A stretch of DNA of 64,000 bases from JAJVID01 sp050247435 (GTDB taxonomy: Bacteria > Acidobacteriota > Blastocatellia > RBC074): contig JBFWUF010000038.1 of assembly GCA_050247435.1 (NCBI GenBank), forward strand, positions 1 through 64,000. The letters run 5' to 3'. Below, piece by piece: positions 27,534 to 33,832 of this stretch (its first letter is position 1; each line of letters opens with the position of its first letter). Under the pieces are notes generated by a model. That model was not told the DNA's origin. It saw only the letters and a list, made by a program, of their open reading frames with translations, and did no database searches. The position numbers were made by a program, and so were the translations under genes.

Positions 27534-27872
27534 TTAGCCAGCGTCCTGCAGAATGTTCCGTATCCCTCCTGCAACTTTGGGAAGCCGCTTCTTTACCGTT
27601 TCCCAGACAAGCGGGTAATCAACCCCAAAATAGAAATGGATTAACTTGTCGCGCATTCCCGCCATTTCCTTCCAGGGAACCTGAGGATATTTTTGGCGCA
27701 TTTCGTCTGGTATTTGTTTGGCGGCTTCACCAATGATCTCGAATTTCCGCAACACGGCGCTGCTGGTTTTGTCGTCTGCTTGAAACGCCTCCAGGTCCAT
27801 TCCGGCTACGAATTCTTCGATCCTCTCTATCGCAGCCAAAATGTCTTTCAAATAGAGCGTGTGATCTCTCAT
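27534..27872 (-). CDS. hepT: HepT-like HEPN-domain toxin (DUF86)
   Basis: A 112-residue HEPN protein. The RNase-type motif RxxxxHxY is present as RDKLIHFY, and the flanking context KFEIIGEAAKQIP...PWKEMAGMRDKLIHFYFGVDYPLVWETV is the HepT/DUF86 signature. HepT proteins are RNases or targets of AMPylation by their partner MntA. It overlaps its partner by 4 nt and follows it, the usual antitoxin-first order. Confidence 0.9.
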   Translation of the reverse strand: MRDHTLYLKDILAAIERIEEFVAGMDLEAFQADDKTSSAVLRKFEIIGEAAKQIPDEMRQKYPQVPWKEMAGMRDKLIHFYFGVDYPLVWETVKKRLPKVAGGIRNILQDAG

Positions 27873-28159
27873 ACGGTTACGACCTCTCGTAACACGGATT
27901 CCCGAAGCTCCGCCCTCAAAGCGCGCTTGGGAACGATGTCCACTTTTCGCTGTAGCAATTCTTCCAGGTAGTTGGCCAGCCCGACTAAATCAAACAAGTC
28001 TGCTCCTTCTTCAAACTCCACCAGTAAATCAATGTCGCTGTCTGCGCGTTGCTCTCCACGCGCAAAAGAACCGAACAGGCCGATTTCCTTCGCCTTGTAT
28101 CGGGTGGCGATGACAGGTTTAAGCTCTCTCAATTTAGTCAGAATGCTGTCAATGTTCAT
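27869..28159 (-). CDS. mntA: MntA-like minimal nucleotidyltransferase antitoxin
   Basis: A 96-residue nucleotidyltransferase from ATG 28159 behind AGGAG; a longer frame upstream has no ribosome site. The catalytic motif is GLFGSFARGEQRADSDIDLLVEF (GSFxRG...SDxD) with the C-terminal strand KVDIVPKRAL carrying the third acid. In HepT-MntA systems this protein AMPylates a HepT tyrosine and neutralises it. The module is wedged between LLM and ssnA genes in the catabolic run. Confidence 0.9.
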   Translation of the reverse strand: MNIDSILTKLRELKPVIATRYKAKEIGLFGSFARGEQRADSDIDLLVEFEEGADLFDLVGLANYLEELLQRKVDIVPKRALRAELRESVLREVVTV

Positions 28160-28214
28160 AATCACTCCTGCCTCATCATAATCCGCATCAATATTCAGCC
28201 GAAAGGTTTGCGCG

Positions 28215-29543
28215 TCAAGCCACAACTCGCGCCCACATCTTCTTCGCCTGCTCACGGCTTCCATCTGCAATCTCCGCCTCATCCAGAAACAACAACCGCC
28301 GGTCTTTCATCAACACCTTGCCCGCGCAGATGGTCGTCGTCACCATCGAATTCTCAAACCCAAACAGGATGTGCCAGGGCAGGTTGTCAGCAGTCATTGG
28401 CGTGGTCGGATGATAGTCCACAAAGATGATGTCGGCGAACGCGCCGGGCGCCAGCACGCCAATCGGCGCTTGAGTAAAGAACACACCCGCGAGCGCGGCG
28501 TTGTTGGTCACGGCCATTTCGGCAACTGTCGCTCCGCTCATCCGGCGCGGGTCGCGGCGCGCTGCTTTGTGAGAAAGATACGCCGCCTTCCATTCGTCCC
28601 ACATCGCATTTGAAAAACCATCGTTGCCCAACCCGACTTTCACGCCCATCCGCAGCAAGCCTTCCACATCCGCCGCGCCCACAGCGTTGTTCATATTCGA
28701 GCGTGGCTGGTGCGTCACCCAGGTTCCGGTTTCGCTGAGCAATTCCGCCTCGCGGTGATCAATGTGGACGGCGTGCGCGACAATCGAGCGCGGGCCGAGA
28801 ATGCCGAATTTGTTGAGGCGATCAATCACTCGCATGCCGCTCTTCTTCAAACTGTCGTACTGGTCGGCTTCGTGTTCAGCCGCGTGGATGTGAAATCCGC
28901 CTTCGTGGGCGTCGCGGCAAGCTTCGAGCGTGGCGCCGGAGAGCGTAAGCGAAGCGTGCAGGCCGAAGGTCGCGGCGATTGCGGATTGCGGATTGCGGAT
29001 TGCGGATTGGATGAAGCGAAGATTCTCTTTGATTCCGGCCTTCGCTCTTTCAGCGCCGTCGCGGTCGGTGACTTCATAACAAAGACAAGCGCGCAAACCC
29101 GCTTGCTCGACCGCTTCGGCGATCACATCCAGAGAGCCTTCAATCGCGTTGGGCGAGGCGTGATGATCAATCAGCGTGGTCGTCCCGTGCTTGATCGCGT
29201 CAATCAAACAAACCAACGCAGAGTAGCGTACATCTTCCAGCGTGAGCGCCTTATCCAGCTTCCACCACAGCCGCTCCAGAATTTCGGGGAAGTCTTTTGG
29301 CGCATCGCCCGGGATCGCCATCCCGCGTGCGAACGCGCCGTAAAAATGCGTATGCGCGCAGATATTGCCGGGCATCACGTATTGCCCGCGCGCGTCCAGC
29401 GTTTCGGCTTGCGGATGCTGCGCTTGCAATTCTGGCGACGGGCCGAGCGCGACGATGCGGTCGCCTTCGACGTAGAGCGCATGCTTTTCCAGAATCTGAT
29501 TCGGCGCGCCCCACGTGATGAGCGTGGCATTGGTGATCAGCAT
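28215..29543 (-). CDS. ssnA: SsnA/AtzB-type aminohydrolase
   Basis: A 442-residue amidohydrolase of the cytosine/guanine-deaminase group. Metal motif HxH is in MPGNICAHTHFYGAFARGMAIPGD; the diagnostic stretch ERLWWKLDKALTLEDVRYSALVCLIDAIKHGTTTLIDHHASPNAIEGSLD is close to SsnA of E. coli. Further ligands: FHIHAAEHEADQYD, AVHIDHREAELL and GLGNDGFSNAMWDEWK. SsnA is linked genetically to purine catabolism with a dihydropyrimidinase-like protein and xanthine dehydrogenase; both kinds occur in this window. A GATTGCG tandem tract at 28977-29010 inserts about 12 residues (IQSAIRNPQSAI) in frame. Confidence 0.85.
   Translation of the reverse strand: MLITNATLITWGAPNQILEKHALYVEGDRIVALGPSPELQAQHPQAETLDARGQYVMPGNICAHTHFYGAFARGMAIPGDAPKDFPEILERLWWKLDKALTLEDVRYSALVCLIDAIKHGTTTLIDHHASPNAIEGSLDVIAEAVEQAGLRACLCYEVTDRDGAERAKAGIKENLRFIQSAIRNPQSAIAATFGLHASLTLSGATLEACRDAHEGGFHIHAAEHEADQYDSLKKSGMRVIDRLNKFGILGPRSIVAHAVHIDHREAELLSETGTWVTHQPRSNMNNAVGAADVEGLLRMGVKVGLGNDGFSNAMWDEWKAAYLSHKAARRDPRRMSGATVAEMAVTNNAALAGVFFTQAPIGVLAPGAFADIIFVDYHPTTPMTADNLPWHILFGFENSMVTTTICAGKVLMKDRRLLFLDEAEIADGSREQAKKMWARVVA
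28977..29010. repeat. In-frame 7-bp tandem repeat inside ssnA
   Basis: Nearly five copies of GATTGCG in a row, encoding IQSAIRNPQSAI on the minus strand before AATFGLHASL. The word differs by one base from GAATGCG in the intergenic inverted repeat at 60219-60292, so this may be a solitary arm of the same kind of element. The insertion preserves the reading frame. Confidence 0.85.
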
Positions 29544-29561
29544 AACGAAAACCCCGGCGGT

Positions 29562-30785
29562 TTATGACAGCAGCTTATCCAATTCCGCAACATCGGGTTG
29601 AATTCTCAGCGGCTCGTCTACGGCGCGGCGGGCCGTGTTGATGTCTTTCAAGCCGCTGCCGGTGATGACAATCGTCACGCTCTCATCGGATTTGATCGCG
29701 CCGCTTTCGCGCAGCTTGATGAATCCGGCGAAGGCCGCCGCCGCTCCCGGTTCGGCGAAAACTCCGGTCGCGCGCGCCAACCGCGGGATCGCCGCGATGA
29801 TCTCATCGTCGCTGACCTTTACCGCGCCGCCGCCGGAATCGCGCATCGCCCGAAGCGCCCGCGTCCCGTCGCGCGGATCGCCAACGTTGATGCCGTCAGC
29901 AATGGTTCGCCCTTCGACCGGGCGGATCACGCCGTCGCCGTTCACCGCGTCAACAAGCGGCGCCGCGCCTGCGGCCTGCGCGCCGGTCAGTTTCGGCAAA
30001 CGATCAATCCAGCCCAACCGCTTCAAATCGCAAAAGCCTTTCCACAAACCGCCGATGATGTTGCCATCGCCGACGCCGACCAGAATCCGATCAGGAACCT
30101 GCCAGTTCAATTGCTCGGCGATTTCAAACGCCGCCGTCTTTTTGCCTTCCGCCGTGAACGAGTTGTAGCCGGTCGTCCGCTGATACCAGCCGAAACGCTC
30201 GGAGGCGGCCAAACATAATCCGCAGGCCTGTTCGTAACTGCCTTCAACCAGCGCAACTGTCGCCCCGTAAATTTGCAGTTGCGCGACCTTCGCGGCTGGC
30301 GTTGTTGCAGGCACGAAGATGACTGACTTCATGCCCACGCTGGCGCACATCCCCGCGAGCGCCGCGCCCGCGTTGCCCGACGAAGCCGTAGTCGCCACGC
30401 TCGCGCCCGCTTCCCACGCTTTGACAACAGCCAGCGCGCTCGGACGATCTTTGAACGAAGCCGTCGGATTGCGCCCGTCGTCTTTGATCAAAAATTGCCG
30501 GACGCCAAACTCGGCGGCGAGCAGCGGCGCGTCGTAAAGCGGCGTCCACCCGACCGCGAGCGGCGGAACAGGCGATGAATCTTCAATCGGCAGCAGCGCG
30601 CGATAACGCCATATCGTGAAATTGCAATCAGTGGCCAGCGCGGCTTTGTCCAACCGTTTGCCGATGCGCTCGTAATCATAAAGCACATCGAGATTGCCGC
30701 CGCACGCTGGGCAAACGTATTCAATCTCGCTCACACCGAACGTGCGCGCACATTCAATGCATTTGAAACCAGTCACATTGCTCAT
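29562..30785 (-). CDS. thrC: Threonine synthase
   Basis: A 407-residue fold-type II PLP enzyme. An N-terminal zinc ribbon (FKCIECARTFG...YVCPACGGNLDVLYDY) marks the archaeal/plant-like ThrC branch. The PLP lysine is in NPTASFKDRPSALAV, the phosphate loop in ASSGNAGAALAG and the glycine-rich loop in VITGSGLKDI. Canonical ThrC turns O-phosphohomoserine into threonine, but relatives with ribbons also handle other amino acids. No thrA or thrB is near; it is 10 bp from another PLP enzyme gene, so a catabolic role with it is possible. Confidence 0.85.
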   Translation of the reverse strand: MSNVTGFKCIECARTFGVSEIEYVCPACGGNLDVLYDYERIGKRLDKAALATDCNFTIWRYRALLPIEDSSPVPPLAVGWTPLYDAPLLAAEFGVRQFLIKDDGRNPTASFKDRPSALAVVKAWEAGASVATTASSGNAGAALAGMCASVGMKSVIFVPATTPAAKVAQLQIYGATVALVEGSYEQACGLCLAASERFGWYQRTTGYNSFTAEGKKTAAFEIAEQLNWQVPDRILVGVGDGNIIGGLWKGFCDLKRLGWIDRLPKLTGAQAAGAAPLVDAVNGDGVIRPVEGRTIADGINVGDPRDGTRALRAMRDSGGGAVKVSDDEIIAAIPRLARATGVFAEPGAAAAFAGFIKLRESGAIKSDESVTIVITGSGLKDINTARRAVDEPLRIQPDVAELDKLLS

Positions 30786-30794
30786 CTCAAAAAA

Positions 30795-32174
30795 TCAGCG
30801 CGCGGCCTTGATCCGCGCATCCATCTCCGGGATCAACTGCTGATGTTTGATCCACCACTCCGGGTCGCGCTGCGCGTCAAGCTGTTCAACCGTCTTGCCC
30901 TGTTGTTCAACCCACGTGAAATATTTCAGGTTGTGCCATTGCCGACGCGCATCAGGCGTTCCGTCTTTGATCCAATCAGTCTTCGCGCCGTGAAAGATCG
31001 CTTCGACGTAGGCCATCGCTCGCGCGTCATCCATCTCGCCGTAAACTCGCGCCATCTCCTCCATCACCGAATGGTAGCGGTCAATCGCGTCTGTGCAGAT
31101 GGTGACGATCACGTCGCGCTTGCCGAGTTGATAATGCTTCGCCGTCTTGATCGCGCCGAGCAGATTGCAGACGCCCGAAATGCCGAAGATGGCCGCAAGC
31201 TGTCGCGCTTTCGCTTCCGCAACACCATAACGCCGCGTGAGCGTCTCCTGCCCGGCTTCGCTCGTCAACAATTGCAATCCTTTTTTGCACTCGATGTCGT
31301 CCAAACACATGATCGCATCCATGTTCAGCACGTTGTGAATCCAGGTCACGTGCTTGTCGCCGATGCCTTGAATGTCGTGCCCGCCGTAACCGTTGTTGTA
31401 AAGCGTCGGACACTGAATCGGCTCAAGACCAACAATGCGCAGATCGGGCCAGACCTGCTTCAGCCGGTCGCCCGCCGCAATCGTCCCCGCGCTGCCCATC
31501 GCCGAACAGAACGCCGAGATCGAGCCGTCGCCAATGCGTTGCTGCTTCAATTCATCGGCGAGTTCAACAATCGTGTTGCCGGTGACGTGATAATGAAACC
31601 GATAATTGCCAGGCGCCTCGAACTGGTTCAGGATGCGGACTTGTGGATCGCGGCGCAGTTCCCAGGTCTTGTCGTAAATCTCCTTGACGTTCGATTCAAC
31701 GCCGGGAGTCTTGATCACCTCGGCGCCGTAGCTTTCAATGCGCTCGAAACGCTCGCGGCTCATCCCTTCAGGCAGCACGACGATTGATCGCGCGCCGACG
31801 CGCCCGCCAACCCACGCGCCGCCGATGCCGTAATTGCCGGTGCTGGGCCAAACGACGGTGTGCCGGTCAATATCTACCTGATCGAAGAGCAACGCCTCGG
31901 CCAGCAACGAATAGGCCGATCCGACCTTGTGCGAACCGGTGGGAAAATCGCGCCCGTACAAGACCACGATGTACGCGTCCACGCCGGTCAACTCTTTGGG
32001 CAGAACTTCGTATTTGATCCGGTCGTCCGCGCCGCGCCAGGTGATGTTGTAGAGGTTAATCGGATCGAGCGGCGCTGCGGTCAATGCCTTGATCGCACGA
32101 TGGCGAATGGCCGGATCAATCGCGCGCGGATGGAGCATCTCTTCGAAGGTAGGGCCAAAAATGGCTCTGGTCAT
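30795..32174 (-). CDS. TrpB-like fold-type II PLP-dependent enzyme of unknown substrate
   Basis: A 459-residue protein. The PLP lysine is in GRDFPTGSHKVGSAYSLLAE; STGNYGIGGAWVGGRVGARSIVVLPEGMSRERFERI is the phosphate-binding and Rossmann-like part; FCSAMGSAGTIAAGDRLKQVWP is the glycine loop. The long N-terminus (FGPTFEEMLHPRAIDPAIRHRAIKALTAAPLDPINLYNITW) recalls bacterial and archaeal TrpB2-like or cysteine synthase-like proteins. I do not recognise the exact family. It precedes thrC by 9 bp, so the two may perform sequential beta-elimination/replacement steps. Confidence 0.7.
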   Translation of the reverse strand: MTRAIFGPTFEEMLHPRAIDPAIRHRAIKALTAAPLDPINLYNITWRGADDRIKYEVLPKELTGVDAYIVVLYGRDFPTGSHKVGSAYSLLAEALLFDQVDIDRHTVVWPSTGNYGIGGAWVGGRVGARSIVVLPEGMSRERFERIESYGAEVIKTPGVESNVKEIYDKTWELRRDPQVRILNQFEAPGNYRFHYHVTGNTIVELADELKQQRIGDGSISAFCSAMGSAGTIAAGDRLKQVWPDLRIVGLEPIQCPTLYNNGYGGHDIQGIGDKHVTWIHNVLNMDAIMCLDDIECKKGLQLLTSEAGQETLTRRYGVAEAKARQLAAIFGISGVCNLLGAIKTAKHYQLGKRDVIVTICTDAIDRYHSVMEEMARVYGEMDDARAMAYVEAIFHGAKTDWIKDGTPDARRQWHNLKYFTWVEQQGKTVEQLDAQRDPEWWIKHQQLIPEMDARIKAAR

Positions 32175-32284
32175 TTGAATTCCTCGGAAAAACGGCAGGA
32201 GTGTTAAATCAGATTTTCATCAATTGAGTATCACGACACCTAACCGCTACGTTAAATCCAGAGACTGATACACTAGAGCTTTCG

Positions 32285-32968
32285 CTACCACACTGCTTCA
32301 CACCAGATATATTCGCTAAGAACAATACGCACGGTGAGCGAATCGTGGCACATCGTGAGATAACGATACCGTCTGGGCTGAACGACGATCCACTCACTCA
32401 AGGCGCTGCTGCCAGCAGCCACCAGTCGCTGCATGGCACGACTACCAACCTCCGGCCAGATATCCCCTTGCCTAGACGACTCGAATTCCCGCCGTGACTG
32501 ATCCGTTAATAGGTTCAGTGGACCAAAGCTTAGATTCGCTGGCTCGTGGTGCATTGGCATATTCTGCTCAAAGAGCGCATGTCCTCGCGCGAGTTTCAGG
32601 AATACGTTCTGGATTCGCTCGGGATCAATGCTGAATGAAACCGATCCATCTTTCACGACACGGGCCTGCTTCAATTTGCTGGCCAGCGTGGGCTTTTTGG
32701 TGAGGATTCGCCTGATCTTCTCACGTTTAATGGAACTAGGCGTTACGTCTCCAACTCTCGCGCACTCAACCAAACAGGCGACGTACTCCTCATCTAACGA
32801 GAATCGTTGGTTGCAGGGCTGGCAAGCCCCAACGACCGGTAGGTTCTCTGGATAGGGATCGTCTAAGAACACTTTGGATGGAACATGATCCCGCGTACCG
32901 GTACCCTGCCCACAATTGAGGCAAAATGCCGTTTGTCTCTGGTCGCCAAAGTTTTTTAGTTGATCCAT
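32285..32968 (-). CDS. HNH-like treble-clef protein
   Basis: A 227-residue protein. The N-terminal third has a zinc-binding HNH arrangement: CLNCGQGTGTRDHVPSKVFLDD, then CQPCNQRFSLDEEYVACLVE, where RDHVPSK and CNQRFS match HNH nuclease core positions. The rest has no motif that I recognise. Codon use is less GC-biased than that of its neighbours. It stands next to the HEPN/nucleotidyltransferase pair, forming an island of defence- or TA-like genes. Confidence 0.65.
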   Translation of the reverse strand: MDQLKNFGDQRQTAFCLNCGQGTGTRDHVPSKVFLDDPYPENLPVVGACQPCNQRFSLDEEYVACLVECARVGDVTPSSIKREKIRRILTKKPTLASKLKQARVVKDGSVSFSIDPERIQNVFLKLARGHALFEQNMPMHHEPANLSFGPLNLLTDQSRREFESSRQGDIWPEVGSRAMQRLVAAGSSALSEWIVVQPRRYRYLTMCHDSLTVRIVLSEYIWCEAVW

Positions 32969-32984
32969 ATGGTAGAGTCTTTAA

Positions 32985-33371
32985 TCAGACCGGTAGACCA
33001 AAGGCCGTGCGGAGGACGCGCCGCACTTCACGGCAGTCTTTCAAAACAGTTTTCGCTTCGATCTTTGTGGCGTTGTATCCGGGATAACGATAGAGAATGG
33101 CGTATTTGGTGAGAGGGCGGAGCACGGGGCGCAGCGAAGCCCAGGACGGCTCAGCAGGCAGAAGGTCGTCGAGCAGGTCTGACAGGTTGTGTGTCTTATC
33201 GAACACGATCCCAATTTCATTCAATTGGGCTTTCAAGTATTTCTCGACGCATTGTTGAACGTGGAAACAAGCGGCGTCGTAGTTAGGTTTTTTGCGCGCG
33301 CGATAAGCGCGTTGCGCCTCGTCCCAATCGCCTTCCGCTTTTTCTATCCACTCCATCGTGCTTTGCTTCAT
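32985..33371 (-). CDS. HEPN-domain protein
   Basis: A 128-residue PF05168-like HEPN protein: MEWIEKAEGDWDEAQRAYRARKKPNYDAACFHVQQCVEKYLKAQLNEIGI and KTHNLSDLLDDLLP are the family's core. Its N-terminal 30 codons overlap, in another frame, the 3' end of the nucleotidyltransferase gene. M1 (33371) and M6 (33356) are both plausible starts. It would be the toxin-like partner of the nucleotidyltransferase. Confidence 0.8.
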   Translation of the reverse strand: MKQSTMEWIEKAEGDWDEAQRAYRARKKPNYDAACFHVQQCVEKYLKAQLNEIGIVFDKTHNLSDLLDDLLPAEPSWASLRPVLRPLTKYAILYRYPGYNATKIEAKTVLKDCREVRRVLRTAFGLPV

Positions 33372-33822
33372 ACATCACTTTTCCCCGCCAGAAAATATTC
33401 ACCATAAACATATCGCCGTCTTCCAATCGCGCGATTACTTCTTCAGGGGTGCGCACTAACAAATCCACTGGCGTCACGATGTCCAGTTCGCGCTCGATTT
33501 TGAGCGTTTGCTCAATCGGTCGTCCTTCGAAATCCATCACGACCAACAAATCCACGTCTGACCCCGGTGTCGGCTTCCCGTAAGCGTGTGATCCGAAGAG
33601 AATGATCTTCTCCGGGTGATAGGCTTCAGCAATTCGTTTGCAGAGCTTTCGGATGTAGGCCATCCGTTTGGCTCGACTCTGGTAGCTCTCGTGCCACTCG
33701 CGGAATTTGCGGTGGAGTTCCTGAGCTTCCGGCGGCAGTTCGGACTCTTTGAATGGCTTGCGCCGGAGCGCCGAAGTCTTTCCGCGCTTTTTCGTAATAG
33801 CCTTTTGTGTGGACGATTTCAT
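33283..33822 (-). CDS. Nucleotidyltransferase-domain protein (MNT-like) with N-terminal extension
   Basis: A 179-residue protein. A basic extension (KKRGKTSALRRKPFKESELPPEAQELHRKFREWHESY) precedes the nucleotidyltransferase core KIILFGSHAYGKPTPGSDVDLLVVMDF (GSxxxGxxxxxSDVDL). The usual HEPN-partnered protein ends soon after a segment like WRGKVMYE; here translation continues for 24 more codons, overlapping the HEPN gene by 89 nt. That suggests either a genuine overlap or a frameshift that lengthened the tail. Confidence 0.8.
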   Translation of the reverse strand: MKSSTQKAITKKRGKTSALRRKPFKESELPPEAQELHRKFREWHESYQSRAKRMAYIRKLCKRIAEAYHPEKIILFGSHAYGKPTPGSDVDLLVVMDFEGRPIEQTLKIERELDIVTPVDLLVRTPEEVIARLEDGDMFMVNIFWRGKVMYEAKHDGVDRKSGRRLGRGATRLSRAQKT

Positions 33823-33832
33823 AACTAACCCT

